Below are positions 35,953 through 45,083 of a stretch of 64,000 nt of DNA, piece by piece; positions within the stretch are counted from its first letter, which is position 1, and each line of letters starts with the position of its first letter. The notes beneath the pieces were generated by a model. That model did not search any database and was not told the DNA's origin. It saw only the letters and a program-made list of their open reading frames with translations. The translations under genes were made by a program, and so were the position numbers. The stretch comes from Methanococcoides sp. AM1 (GTDB lineage: Archaea; Halobacteriota; Methanosarcinia; Methanosarcinales; Methanosarcinaceae): positions 389,797-453,796 of the forward strand of contig NZ_CAAGSW010000001.1 in the NCBI RefSeq assembly GCF_900774055.1, read 5' to 3'.

Positions 35953-37641
35953 ATGTATTGCTATCAATGTGAAGAAACAGTAGGTGGACAGGCATGTACC
36001 ACAGCAGGAGCATGTGGAAAGAAACCTGAAGTTGCAGACCTCCAGGACCAACTGACCTACATCCTCAAAGGTATTGCATACTACAATGCAAAGGCACGTG
36101 AGAACGGCATCACCGATGAGAAAGTAGACAAATTCATCATGAACGGGCTTTTCTCAACTGTCACTAACACGAACTTCAGCGCAAAGGACTTCCAGAGATA
36201 CATCAGAGAAGGACTCGAGATCAGAGATGCTGTCAAGCGCAATCTTGTTACAAGGAACATCGACCTCGGAGAAGCTAAGGGCCTTTCATTTGGTGACAAG
36301 GTCAAAGCCACACTCGGCATGTCCGATCCGGAGACCAGATTCGAGATCCCAGGTGCTGCCATCGTCACACCTGAAGCTCTAAAGACCACGAACACAGGCA
36401 TCCTTGCAACCCAGAACGAAGATATCAGGTCACTACGGGAACTACTCACCTACGGACTTAGAGGTCTTGCAGCCTATGCACACCATGCAAACGTCCTTGG
36501 ATACAGCGATGACAAGATATTTGCATTCACGGAAAAGGCACTTGCTGCAACCCTTGACGATACCCTTTCAGTTGACCAACTTGTCGGACTTGTCCTCGAA
36601 TGTGGAGAATATGGTGTAAAGGTCATGGCATTGCTGGACGAGGCAAACACAACCACCTACGGCAATCCTGAACCTACCGAGGTCTACCTTGGGGTCAAAG
36701 ACAATCCGGGTATTCTGATCAGTGGACATGATCTTAAGGACATGGAACAGCTGCTCAAGCAGACCCAGGGAACAGGCGTTGATGTCTACACCCATGGCGA
36801 GATGCTGCCTGCAAACTACTACCCGGCATTCAAAAAATATGATAACTTCGTCGGAAACTATGGCGGTTCATGGTGGGCACAGAAGAGCGAGTTTGAAAAG
36901 TTCAACGGCCCCATACTGATGACGACGAACTGTATCATTCCCCCAAAGGAAAGCTACATTGACAGGATCTATACCACAAGCATTGTCGGTTTTGATGGCG
37001 TAAAGCACATCGATGCAGACGAGAACGGTGCAAAGGATTTCTCTGCCCTGATCGAGCAGGCAAAGAAATGCAAGTCTCCGGTACAACTGGAAGATGGCAC
37101 TCTCATTGGAGGATTTGCCCACAGTGCAGCCCTCTCCGTCGCAGACAAGATCGTAGAAGCTGTAAAGGGCGGAAAGATCACACGCTTCGTGGTCATGGCC
37201 GGTTGTGACGGAAGGCACAAGGAAAGGGACTACTACACCAAATTTGCAGAAGCTCTTCCTGAAAGCGCGGTCATCCTGACAGCAGGTTGTGCAAAATACC
37301 GCTACAACAAGCTTGACCTTGGGGACATCGATGGAATTCCAAGAGTACTCGACGCAGGACAGTGTAATGACTCATACTCCCTTGTTGTCATCGCACAGAA
37401 GCTTGCCGAAGCTTTCGGACTTGAGGACATCAATGAACTGCCAGTCTCATACAACATCGCATGGTATGAACAAAAAGCAGTCCTTGTATTGCTTGCACTG
37501 CTGTACCTTGGTGTCAAGAACATAACACTTGGTCCAACACTGCCGGCATTCGTCTCTCCGAATGTCCTCAACGTCCTTGTTGAGAACTTCAACATCGCAC
37601 CAAATACAACCGTCGACGAAGATCTGGAAAGGCTGCTCTAA
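35953..37641 (+). CDS. hcp: Hybrid cluster protein (hydroxylamine reductase)
   Basis: 562 residues, full class I length. The N-terminal cysteines Cys3, Cys6, Cys15 and Cys21 (CX2CX8CX5C) bind the cubane cluster; [31 protein letters not shown] and CNDSYS carry ligands of the hybrid Fe-S-O cluster. Hcp reduces NO to N2O or hydroxylamine to ammonia and protects against nitrosative and oxidative stress in anaerobes. A separate Hcr reductase is not adjacent. The AAAGGAGAG ribosome-binding site and an upstream palindrome suggest regulated expression. Confidence 0.96.
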   Translation: MYCYQCEETVGGQACTTAGACGKKPEVADLQDQLTYILKGIAYYNAKARENGITDEKVDKFIMNGLFSTVTNTNFSAKDFQRYIREGLEIRDAVKRNLVTRNIDLGEAKGLSFGDKVKATLGMSDPETRFEIPGAAIVTPEALKTTNTGILATQNEDIRSLRELLTYGLRGLAAYAHHANVLGYSDDKIFAFTEKALAATLDDTLSVDQLVGLVLECGEYGVKVMALLDEANTTTYGNPEPTEVYLGVKDNPGILISGHDLKDMEQLLKQTQGTGVDVYTHGEMLPANYYPAFKKYDNFVGNYGGSWWAQKSEFEKFNGPILMTTNCIIPPKESYIDRIYTTSIVGFDGVKHIDADENGAKDFSALIEQAKKCKSPVQLEDGTLIGGFAHSAALSVADKIVEAVKGGKITRFVVMAGCDGRHKERDYYTKFAEALPESAVILTAGCAKYRYNKLDLGDIDGIPRVLDAGQCNDSYSLVVIAQKLAEAFGLEDINELPVSYNIAWYEQKAVLVLLALLYLGVKNITLGPTLPAFVSPNVLNVLVENFNIAPNTTVDEDLERLL

Positions 37642-37763
37642 GCCTTTCCACCTTTATTTTCATCCACCCTTCCTTCATTATTCCTTTTTTTATTTCGCAC
37701 ACTTCATTAAAAGTTTCACTAATTTTTTTATACTAACATCAACCACCTTATTATGTGAGAAAT

Positions 37764-38093
37764 ATGCTGGATTTTAACAATTACAACAAAACATGGATCA
37801 CAATACTTCTCATTACAGCTGTGCTGTCTACATTACTGGGATCTGCAATGGTGATAATAGATCAGAACTACTATAATGGCTTACAATATCTGGCAACAGC
37901 ACTAGCGTTCTTTGCAACAGCATACTTTATAAAGATAGGAAAAATCGAATTTAATCGTGTTTCACCCAACCGGCGCACTCAATTCATGGCAGGTTTTGTA
38001 ATTACCGTTATTGCCCTGGGACTCAAAGGGCTTTTCTGGGCGGTAGGAATTGCCGTATTCATAATAAGTATATATAACATCTACAAAAAGTGA
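37764..38093 (+). CDS. Small four-helix membrane protein, unknown
   Basis: 109 residues from ATG 37764, with GTGAG upstream. Four hydrophobic segments (about 13-35, 40-58, 73-90, 92-106) and a basic loop RVSPNRRTQF after the second. No family recognised. It follows hcp by 120 bp with a T-rich terminator-like stretch between, so it is probably a separate unit. Confidence 0.65.
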   Translation: MLDFNNYNKTWITILLITAVLSTLLGSAMVIIDQNYYNGLQYLATALAFFATAYFIKIGKIEFNRVSPNRRTQFMAGFVITVIALGLKGLFWAVGIAVFIISIYNIYKK

Positions 38094-38186
38094 AATGCTT
38101 CAATTGGCGATAACTTTCGAAAAACTGATATAGCGCGATGGCATAGCCAGCGAAGCATATAAAACAAAAGAACATGGCGATCAACG

Positions 38187-39176
38187 ATGAAACCAGAAAC
38201 AAAAGCCGAGCTTATAGCCGTGGGCAGCCTTGATATAGAGCCATCCCTGCTGGGGAAGATCACAGTTCCGACCGCAGGACCGGGGGCAGGTAAGACAGCA
38301 TTTTTCTTCCGCTCCGGTGACCAGAGGGTCAGGCTTGCCCTTAACCAGGACTCACCTCTCAAAGCAGTTGAAGAAGGGGATGAGATCGTCATAATGAGAG
38401 ATGGCAGGGAGATCGTAAGAGGACAGATCGAGGAAGAGCTTATCCATTGTCCTGAGCAGGCCTACATAAACATGACAGAGAAATGTATCTTCGACTGCAA
38501 GTTCTGTCCTGTTCCAAAGCTCAACGGCAAGGTCAAGACCATTGAAGAGGTTCTGGAGCTCATAGAAGAAGCAAATGCCACCGGCAAGATGAAGGCCATA
38601 TCCATCACATCCGGTGTGGATGAATCAGTGGAGAAGGAATTTGAAAGGGCCATGGAGGTCATCAATGCTGTGAAGAAGTATGGCGTCCCCATCGGTGTTG
38701 CAGTTTACCCGACCGCTGATTCCAACAGGCGCATGAAAGATGCAGGCGTTGACGAGATCAAGTACAACGTTGAAACAATGGACAGGGAGCTCTACGAGAA
38801 GGTCTGTGCCGGGCAGGATATGGAAGAGATATTGAAGGCTCTCAAGGAAGCCGTAGATATTTTCGGCAGGAACAAGGTGTGTTCCAATTTCATCATCGGC
38901 CTTGGTGAAACGGACGAAGCTGTTGAAAAAGGTATCCGGGAACTGGCATCCCTGGGAGTGGTACCTATTCTCCGACCTGCAAGCAAGCATCCGTTGCGTG
39001 AAGGAGAGGTTTTCATTGAAAGACCTTCAAAAGAAAGGATCCTTAAGCTTACAAGATTGCTTCGCAGGATCCTGGACGAGAACGGACTCCGTGCAGATGT
39101 GTTCAGGACCATGTGCCTTCCATGTACCGGATGTGACATGAATCCCCACACTGACCTTTGTGAAGATGAAGACTGA
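38187..39176 (+). CDS. Radical SAM protein, BioB/HmdB-like
   Basis: 329 residues. The [4Fe-4S]-SAM motif is Cys100-x3-Cys104-x2-Cys107 in EKCIFDCKFCP, preceded by a ~85-residue N-terminal beta domain. ISITSGVD, VAVYPTADSN and NFIIGLGETDE match later strands of the TIM barrel. The C-terminus CLPCTGCDMNPHTDLC carries four more cysteines that could hold an auxiliary cluster. This looks like a methanogen-conserved radical SAM protein of the biotin synthase/HmdB type, but the substrate is unknown. Confidence 0.82.
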   Translation: MKPETKAELIAVGSLDIEPSLLGKITVPTAGPGAGKTAFFFRSGDQRVRLALNQDSPLKAVEEGDEIVIMRDGREIVRGQIEEELIHCPEQAYINMTEKCIFDCKFCPVPKLNGKVKTIEEVLELIEEANATGKMKAISITSGVDESVEKEFERAMEVINAVKKYGVPIGVAVYPTADSNRRMKDAGVDEIKYNVETMDRELYEKVCAGQDMEEILKALKEAVDIFGRNKVCSNFIIGLGETDEAVEKGIRELASLGVVPILRPASKHPLREGEVFIERPSKERILKLTRLLRRILDENGLRADVFRTMCLPCTGCDMNPHTDLCEDED

Positions 39177-39200
39177 AATGACAAAATTTGTGAAAAACAA

Positions 39201-39530
39201 ATGTCTGAAACAGGAACATATGCCGTATTCGAAGCCTCTATCGAGGTGACAAATGAGGACTTCGAATTTGCAACTCCTCCAATGTCAAAAGAGTTCATTA
39301 TTCGCACTTTTGAGAAATACGCCCTGAGGCATATTGTTCTTTTTGGGGAAGATATGTTCTATGTCTCACAGCAGGATATGGAGCCTTTCCATCCGCTTTA
39401 TGTTAAAAGCTCATATCCGGAAGATATTGAGCTTATATTCGATTTCATGACCATCGAAAGGATACATAAGATCGAATATATCGGTGGCGTCCTGAAACGA
39501 AGTCATATAGAAGAACATCCGGATATTTGA
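39201..39530 (+). CDS. Conserved-looking protein of unknown function
   Basis: 109 residues, no membrane segment or Cys. The sequence YAVFEASIEVTNEDFEFATPPMSKEFIIRTFEKYALRHIVLFGEDMFYV suggests an alpha/beta fold. It begins 24 bp after the radical SAM gene and is followed 52 bp later by a small membrane protein gene, so the three may form an operon. I do not recognise a family. Confidence 0.6.
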   Translation: MSETGTYAVFEASIEVTNEDFEFATPPMSKEFIIRTFEKYALRHIVLFGEDMFYVSQQDMEPFHPLYVKSSYPEDIELIFDFMTIERIHKIEYIGGVLKRSHIEEHPDI

Positions 39531-39582
39531 CCATGGATAACAATAAAATAGGAGCTAATAGAATAAAGGGTGGCGAAGAAAT

Positions 39583-39792
39583 ATGATTGAAAAACTTTAC
39601 AGATCCCCAATTGCCTACATTGTGCTGGGAGGCATGTTGATCAGTGCTTTCCTTTTCTACAGCATGTTGAAGTTTGCGGATGAAGGAAATGCGGTCATGG
39701 TCATCCTGATAGGAATTTCCATTGGTATCGTCGCAATTTTCATCACAAAGGCCGTAGCCTACCAGAAACATGGCGGCCTAATACCAAAATAA
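39583..39792 (+). CDS. Small two-helix membrane protein
   Basis: 69 residues with two membrane helices (about 10-28 and 38-58) and a short basic end. GGTGGCGAAG provides a ribosome-binding site. It ends 18 bp before the convergent Mrr-like nuclease gene. No function can be assigned. Confidence 0.65.
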   Translation: MIEKLYRSPIAYIVLGGMLISAFLFYSMLKFADEGNAVMVILIGISIGIVAIFITKAVAYQKHGGLIPK

Positions 39793-39810
39793 TACTTTAC
39801 ATATCTTGGA

Positions 39811-40830
39811 TCAGGCTGAACGCACAGCCTCATCTATCTCATTTTTCCATCCCTTTGCATCGGCTACTTCAAATACATGTTTTTTCACAGCCTCACGAAC
39901 CTCTGAAATAATGAGCTTACGCCTGCTGAACATACCTGAGCCCTCGACTTCCGACCCAACAATATCCTTCAACTTAATTTCCAGAGCATCTCCCCCCGGG
40001 AGTGTAATGGTAGCAAACCTGCGGTTTGTCAGGATGACGAAATTATTTTTTGCCTGCTCCAGCCGGAGAAGTGACTCACCCCTCATGTAATCGGTCTTTA
40101 ACTGCTCAAGCACGTTTAACACCTTCACTATGTCCTTTGGCTGGATCCGGATCACTTCGAACTTCTTTTTACCCACTACGAGAAGGATCTCCTTTCTTAC
40201 ATGTGAAAACCCAACAATGTCCCTGACCTCTATTCGACGTGATATCTCCGGCTTTTTTGAGAACATTCCACCTGAATTCTGTTCAAAATAAATGTTCTTG
40301 TTCGTAATGACCAGTGTAAGTCGCACGTTCCCAATGATCGCAGGCTCCCTTGTATGAACAGATTCACCGGTCTTAAGGACAGCACCGCCTGATGTGGTAG
40401 TGTTCTTTTCAATTCCATCTGAAATGCTCTTAGCTGCATCACTGCAATAATGATTGAGCATCGAAACCAGTAACTGACCCTCAATAAGTTTTACATTGTG
40501 TTCTGTGGCTTCCCTGTATGCATCTTCAGTAAAAGTAGAAGTCGTAACTATTATGACACCATCGACTTTTTCCCTGTAGCGCAGGCTGCTATATTCTCTG
40601 ACCTCTTTTACACCTACCGGATTCAGGTAACGTTTCACCTGGACAAGCCAGCGATGTGAAAGACCAAAATGCTCAAGCTGTATCTCTACATCCACCCCGC
40701 CATCCTTTGATCGTGAAGTTACATTTGCCTTGTATCCCATTTTCCTGAAAAGAAAAGCTACAAGGTTCTCAAGATCGTAAGGGTCTGTTTCAAGAAGCTG
40801 ATCCAGGGACCAGTTCGTAATACCACTCAT
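39811..40830 (-). CDS. Mrr-like restriction endonuclease-domain protein with C-terminal PH-like domain
   Basis: 339 residues. The N-terminal 120 residues are an Mrr_cat nuclease domain: LENLVAFLFRKMGY, then the PD-(D/E)xK-type residues Asp43/Asp47 in KDGGVDVEI and Gln64-x-Lys66 in LVQVKRY. The C-terminal part contains two beta-rich repeats (about 170-250 and 260-335: NVRLTLVITNKNIYF... RRIEVRDIVG and NNFVILTNRRFATI... EIKLKDIVG) like bacterial PH/GRAM domains. Its ATG overlaps the stop of the upstream zinc-ribbon gene by three to four bases. Function may be defence against modified DNA or nuclease-mediated quality control; unknown. Confidence 0.8.
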   Translation of the reverse strand: MSGITNWSLDQLLETDPYDLENLVAFLFRKMGYKANVTSRSKDGGVDVEIQLEHFGLSHRWLVQVKRYLNPVGVKEVREYSSLRYREKVDGVIIVTTSTFTEDAYREATEHNVKLIEGQLLVSMLNHYCSDAAKSISDGIEKNTTTSGGAVLKTGESVHTREPAIIGNVRLTLVITNKNIYFEQNSGGMFSKKPEISRRIEVRDIVGFSHVRKEILLVVGKKKFEVIRIQPKDIVKVLNVLEQLKTDYMRGESLLRLEQAKNNFVILTNRRFATITLPGGDALEIKLKDIVGSEVEGSGMFSRRKLIISEVREAVKKHVFEVADAKGWKNEIDEAVRSA

Positions 40831-40991
40831 TTATCGACCGTATATGTAAGACCACATTCCGGGCAGGAATATGTAATAGTTGTGACTTCATTGACCTTCT
40901 TTTCAGTACTTGCCATCCATGTACCACAGGTTACGCATTTCTGGTCAAAGAGTGACCGGTCCATCTGTTTTTTCTCACCCTTGTCTTTCAT
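40827..40991 (-). CDS. 54-residue zinc-ribbon protein
   Basis: A short gene (MKDKGEKKQMDRSLFDQKC...) with two CxxC pairs, CVTCG near residue 19 and CPECG near residue 44, typical of a zinc ribbon. Its stop overlaps the Mrr-like gene's ATG, implying translational coupling. It may be an accessory or DNA-binding partner of that nuclease. Confidence 0.7.
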   Translation of the reverse strand: MKDKGEKKQMDRSLFDQKCVTCGTWMASTEKKVNEVTTITYSCPECGLTYTVDK

Positions 40992-41042
40992 GAAAACACC
41001 ATATCTGATATTTGAATAAAGATTGTAAAAAGGCTATTCAGA

Positions 41043-41061
41043 ACACAACTCTGGGTTGTGT
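41043..41061. other. Hairpin in divergent spacer
   Basis: ACACAAC (41043-41049) pairs with GTTGTGT (41055-41061) around a 5-nt loop. It lies between the minus-strand zinc-ribbon gene and the plus-strand thioredoxin gene and might be an operator or a leader hairpin. Confidence 0.3.
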
Positions 41062-41213
41062 GTGTTTTGCGAATAACCATACAAAACTTTAAATCATTTC
41101 ACAACATTAATCTGCAAACGCATAAAAGTACATGGTAGATTATAATACCATATCAAATATTAATGTTATTATAAAATTTAGAACTGTTCTCACAGGCAGA
41201 TCAGGTGAGCACA

Positions 41214-41606
41214 ATGGATGATTTAGAAAAGATCAGACAACAACGATTGGAACATATCAAAAATAACCTTGAAACAAGGTCATTCCCGGACAGCCCCATA
41301 CATGCCACGGATGTGAACTTTGATGAACTTATAGCAAAATATCCAATTGTCGTTATCGATTGCTGGGCAGAATGGTGCGGGCCGTGCCGAAAACTGGTAC
41401 CCGTCATTGATGCCCTCGCAAGAGAGATGCAAGGCAAGATCGTTTTCGGGAAACTGAACACTGATGAGAACCAGACGACCGCAAGAAAGTTCAATATCAC
41501 AGCCATCCCCACACTTCTGGCATTCAAAGATGGAAAACCGGCCGGACAGATAGTGGGTGCACTCCAGAAAGAACAGCTTGTTGAAAGATTGAACAAATTT
41601 ATCTGA
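41214..41606 (+). CDS. Thioredoxin
   Basis: 130 residues from ATG 41214 with GGTGA upstream. Active site WCGPC at Trp54-Cys58; cis-Pro in AIPTLLAFKDGK. An N-terminal helical extension of about 30 residues (MDDLEKIRQQRLEHIKNNLE) precedes the thioredoxin fold, seen in some methanogen thioredoxins. It reduces disulfides in the cytosol. It is 21 bp upstream of the marker 14 gene and may be co-transcribed. Confidence 0.93.
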   Translation: MDDLEKIRQQRLEHIKNNLETRSFPDSPIHATDVNFDELIAKYPIVVIDCWAEWCGPCRKLVPVIDALAREMQGKIVFGKLNTDENQTTARKFNITAIPTLLAFKDGKPAGQIVGALQKEQLVERLNKFI

Positions 41607-41627
41607 TAATTACCGGAAGATGATATA

Positions 41628-43064
41628 ATGTCTCATAAACCAAGATTCGCAGCAAATCCAGGAGTCAGGCTGCTTGACCTTAAATCAAGTTCAAAGCCTT
41701 TCTTCATCGTAGCTTCCGTGGAGGTGGGGAACACCACCACCAAATGTATTCTGACAGCCACCAATATGGATGAAGGAAAGACATACCACGTTACCAAAAC
41801 AGTCAAAATGACAAGGGATGTCAGACCACCAAAAGCCAATGAGACCGTTTTCGGAAAGACACTGAACGGAGTGGAACTCACCCGTGAATCTGTCTCAGAA
41901 CTTGTCAGTGAAACATTACTGGAAGCTGTGAAAAGTGCTCACCTTGATATCGAAACAGACATCAGCTTCGTTGTGCGCTCAACAGGAGTTGTTGCCGGAT
42001 TCGATGCACCCGAGGAAGTAGGAGAGTTCATCAAAGCCCTTGCAGATGGCTGCTTGATCGCAGGCGTACCACCAAAGCACATGACACCCCCTATGAGTGT
42101 GGATAACCTCCCGGAAAAGTTCCAGAAACACAGTAAGCTGGACAAAGTGTTCTTCGACGGAGCTGTTGCCAGTGTGCTACCACCTACCGGTGCCACCGGT
42201 GTTGAGATCGTTGCCAATGAGATGGAGGGGGAACTCGCTACCGCAGGTATCAAGGAAGGTGCCAAATGGGTGGATGTGGACTTCCGCAACCCATGTATGT
42301 CCATGGACTTTGGAACGACCCTTGATGGCAGGATAATCAGTCCTGACAAACCCTATGCAAAGACCATCGGTAACTTCTGCGGATATGCAGGAGCAATACC
42401 CGACGCGATGATAAAAGGCACGGAAACGGTAGATAGCAGGCTTGGCACTGCCCTGGACGTCTTTAATGATATCCATACAGACAAGCTTACAATGCTGCTT
42501 AAGGGCAAGAACATCAAGGAATACGCAAAGAAGGTACTCGATTACATCATCATAGAAAAAGTACCGGAAAGCCGGAATAGATATGGCAGTGTACCGGTAA
42601 ACCCTAAAGCTGCAAAAGATATCGGAGTTGTGCTTATAGGATGCGATGTTGGTGACAACGGTTCCGACATGGACAAACTGTCATTGTTAGGCAGTGAGAT
42701 CTACAGCAAATACGGCCTTAAAGTGCTTTTTGCAGTGATAGATGAGGTCATGGCACAGGTCATCTACCGGCTGGTCAAGGTCGCAAAGGAAGAAGGACTC
42801 GTGTATCCTGAGACGAGCATTGGAATTACCGGACGTGCCGGCATCAGTGGCGAGAAGGCAAAACTTACATTGAAGTATCTGGACGAACTCAGGCTTCACG
42901 ATAAGATCGAAGAGAACGTTGTCTTCGTAGATGACGGTCTTGCAAGAGGAGCTGCGGTCATGGCCAGATGCATGAACTCACTGGGAACAACTTTCAACCC
43001 GCTTGGCGGCCACCGTGGCGGAAAATGCATCCTTGGACAGCGCATCAAACTTCAGAACAAATGA
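41628..43064 (+). CDS. Methanogenesis marker protein 14
   Basis: 478 residues. The actin/HSP70-like start VASVEVGNTTTKCIL and CMSMDFGTTLDGRI, plus the long conserved GITGRAGISGEKAKL and LGGHRGGKCILGQRIK segments, are those of the methanogen-specific marker 14 family. Its biochemical role is not known; the ASKHA-like nucleotide-binding fold suggests an ATPase, possibly in enzyme activation. Its presence strongly supports a methanogen host. Confidence 0.9.
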   Translation: MSHKPRFAANPGVRLLDLKSSSKPFFIVASVEVGNTTTKCILTATNMDEGKTYHVTKTVKMTRDVRPPKANETVFGKTLNGVELTRESVSELVSETLLEAVKSAHLDIETDISFVVRSTGVVAGFDAPEEVGEFIKALADGCLIAGVPPKHMTPPMSVDNLPEKFQKHSKLDKVFFDGAVASVLPPTGATGVEIVANEMEGELATAGIKEGAKWVDVDFRNPCMSMDFGTTLDGRIISPDKPYAKTIGNFCGYAGAIPDAMIKGTETVDSRLGTALDVFNDIHTDKLTMLLKGKNIKEYAKKVLDYIIIEKVPESRNRYGSVPVNPKAAKDIGVVLIGCDVGDNGSDMDKLSLLGSEIYSKYGLKVLFAVIDEVMAQVIYRLVKVAKEEGLVYPETSIGITGRAGISGEKAKLTLKYLDELRLHDKIEENVVFVDDGLARGAAVMARCMNSLGTTFNPLGGHRGGKCILGQRIKLQNK

Positions 43065-43169
43065 TATGAAGGGCAGGGGAACGATCCTGCCAGTCTTTAT
43101 TTCTATTTTTTTAGTTTTATTTTTGGCTTTACTTTCAGGTATCTGTTTCAACCTCTGCTTTTTCATCCT

Positions 43170-43847
43170 TCAATCTTTAGCTGAAGCCAGTTTCCGTTTT
43201 ATGGCAGCATCTATCGCTTGCTTGTGCATCTCCGAAGATTCATGTATACCCCCCATGTTCCCCCTGACCGCCCGGCAGGGATACTGAGAAACGATAAGAC
43301 CTGCCTTTGGACCGGCTTCTTCTATAGGAGTGCCTACCAGAGCCTCTGCCATATGCCAGGTACTGCCACACGGGGCCCCTCGTATCACATTCACTTTTGC
43401 GATCTTTCCATCCTTTACTTCAACATCGAGTATCGGATTTCCAAAGAAGCAGGTGAAATCATCGGTAGCAGGGTCAGAGGCTACATTGCAGCAGATCTCA
43501 TCGACCTCTATGAAAATGCCATACTCTTTTGATATAGCTTCCAGTTCCTTAACAGGTGCCTTTGAAGCACCCCCTGGGACTATCAGGGCACGCACACCGG
43601 CCTTGCCTGCCATGCGGGCTATCTGGGGCGTAATATCAGGATGAAGGGAATAAGTGATTATGATGTCAGCATCGAATACCTTCGTATCAAAGTCCAGCCC
43701 GGCAAAGAACTCCTCGGGCTCATCTATGAAATCCGGAAGATAAGCGGGAAGCTCTGCCACAATCACTTCCATATCTGTCTTCGAGCGCACGGTATCGACA
43801 AGCCTTGACCCATATTTTCCGCGCAGTATAACTCCTATTTTTGTCAT
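43170..43847 (-). CDS. DUF166 family protein
   Basis: 225 residues from ATG 43847 (MTKIGVILRGKYG); a second ATG two codons earlier is possible. The family, found in methanogens, has conserved cysteines: here CC in EVDEICCNVASDPATDDFTCFFGNP, GAPCGSTW and QYPCRAVRGNMGGIHES. These could bind a cluster or serve redox chemistry. It has been annotated as thymidylate-synthase-like in places, which I cannot support. Convergent with marker 14. Confidence 0.8.
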   Translation of the reverse strand: MTKIGVILRGKYGSRLVDTVRSKTDMEVIVAELPAYLPDFIDEPEEFFAGLDFDTKVFDADIIITYSLHPDITPQIARMAGKAGVRALIVPGGASKAPVKELEAISKEYGIFIEVDEICCNVASDPATDDFTCFFGNPILDVEVKDGKIAKVNVIRGAPCGSTWHMAEALVGTPIEEAGPKAGLIVSQYPCRAVRGNMGGIHESSEMHKQAIDAAIKRKLASAKD

Positions 43848-43943
43848 TTTCACTACCTGTTGTGATATTATTGAAATAGCGGTATATTAATATTGTTTAC
43901 TGTTCAACCTTAGTATTACTGCTAAAATATTAAGGTGATATAA

Positions 43944-44072
43944 ATGGAAGATATCGACCAGTCAATGGTATATTTCAGATGTAATGTGTGTGATTTCGTA
44001 TTTCAGGCAGATCCGAACTTCTTCCCTATAAAATGTCCCCAGTGCGGTAGTGAAGATACTTCCAGGACATAA
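43944..44072 (+). CDS. 42-residue zinc-ribbon (rubredoxin-like) protein
   Basis: A short gene (MEDIDQSMVYFRCNVC...) with Cys13-x2-Cys16 and Cys31-x2-Cys34, a typical rubredoxin/zinc-ribbon layout. AAGGTGAT six bases before the ATG supports translation. It precedes tmk by 93 bp. It could bind zinc or a single iron; function unknown. Confidence 0.7.
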   Translation: MEDIDQSMVYFRCNVCDFVFQADPNFFPIKCPQCGSEDTSRT

Positions 44073-44164
44073 GGTTATAAGAACAGAAGATCGATGGACA
44101 TACAATTAAAGGAAATAAGGTCGAAGGATATAAAGTTAATAGAACCGAAGGACATTTGACAATC

Positions 44165-44770
44165 ATGAAAGGAAAGCTCATAACACTGGAAGGTATCGAC
44201 GGATCCGGTAAATCCACCATTACCCGTTTTTTGAACTCACATCCTTCCTTTTCCAATGCCGTGTTCACAAGGGAACCTACCACAAGCTGGATAGGTGACG
44301 CTGTCTACAAAGCTATTGAATCCAATACAGATCACCTTGCAGAGCTGATGCTTTTCACCGCAGACCATGCAAACCATATTGCAACTCTGATACGTCCGGC
44401 ACTTGAAGAAGGAAAGATAGTAATTTCAGACAGGTATTCGGACAGCAGATATGCATATCAGGGCGTTACACTCAAAGACAAGTTCGATGCGCCTATGGAA
44501 TGGGTGCAGCAGATCCATAAGGACTGGACAGTAGTCCCTGACCTTACGATCCTTTTTGACATTGACCCGGAAATTGCAGTCCAGCGTTGTGGTAAAAGAG
44601 GGGAACAGACAAAGTTCGAGAAGATCGAGCTCTTAAATGGAGTAAGAAAAAATTACCGTCGACTTGCAGAGAAAGAACCGGAAAGGTTCGTCATAATAGA
44701 TACCGACCGGAACCTTAAAGAAATAGAGAACGATGTGTTGCAGGCAATCACATCGATCATGGAAAGTTAA
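44165..44770 (+). CDS. tmk: Thymidylate kinase
   Basis: 201 residues from ATG 44165. P-loop EGIDGSGKST (about residues 9-18), DRYSDSRYAYQG (the DR-Y motif) and the LID region QRCGKRGEQTKFE identify dTMP kinase, which makes dTDP. It ends in a four-base convergent overlap with the next gene. Imperfect direct repeats lie in its upstream region. Confidence 0.95.
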   Translation: MKGKLITLEGIDGSGKSTITRFLNSHPSFSNAVFTREPTTSWIGDAVYKAIESNTDHLAELMLFTADHANHIATLIRPALEEGKIVISDRYSDSRYAYQGVTLKDKFDAPMEWVQQIHKDWTVVPDLTILFDIDPEIAVQRCGKRGEQTKFEKIELLNGVRKNYRRLAEKEPERFVIIDTDRNLKEIENDVLQAITSIMES

Positions 44771-45015
44771 AGACCGTTCGCATCTGCGAACTTTATGAGG
44801 GTCTCACCAAGCTCACGTGCGTATTTCGGATTTATGTTAAAGCGGCTCCTTTTCTGACCGCTTCTTTCCTTTGCGACCTCAACATATTCACTGTCATACT
44901 TTTCACTTTTTGCAAGGGTCATGGTAAGATACCAGCCGCCTGCCATCTTGATCTCCATGTACTCTTCGCCTTCAGAAACATTCGTATTAACTTCTGCTGT
45001 GTTATCTTCTGCCAT
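44767..45015 (-). CDS. Small acidic protein of unknown function
   Basis: 82 residues with GGTGAT before the ATG. The core YMEIKMAGGWYLTMTLAKSEKYDSEYVEVAKERSGQKRSRFNI is a beta-strand-rich, basic unit followed by a helix, reminiscent of PC4/PUR-type single-strand-binding folds, but similarity is too weak to assign. Its stop overlaps the tmk stop on the opposite strand. Confidence 0.65.
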   Translation of the reverse strand: MAEDNTAEVNTNVSEGEEYMEIKMAGGWYLTMTLAKSEKYDSEYVEVAKERSGQKRSRFNINPKYARELGETLIKFADANGL

Positions 45016-45083
45016 ATTATCACCAGATATGTAATTTTCAGTTTTTATCTGTTTATTGTAAGTTTAGTTATAAATTTGTAATT

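Noticed and set aside
43170-43847. Thymidylate synthase activity for the DUF166 protein
   Set aside because: The proximity to thymidylate kinase is suggestive, but no folate or dUMP site can be recognised, so only the family name is given.
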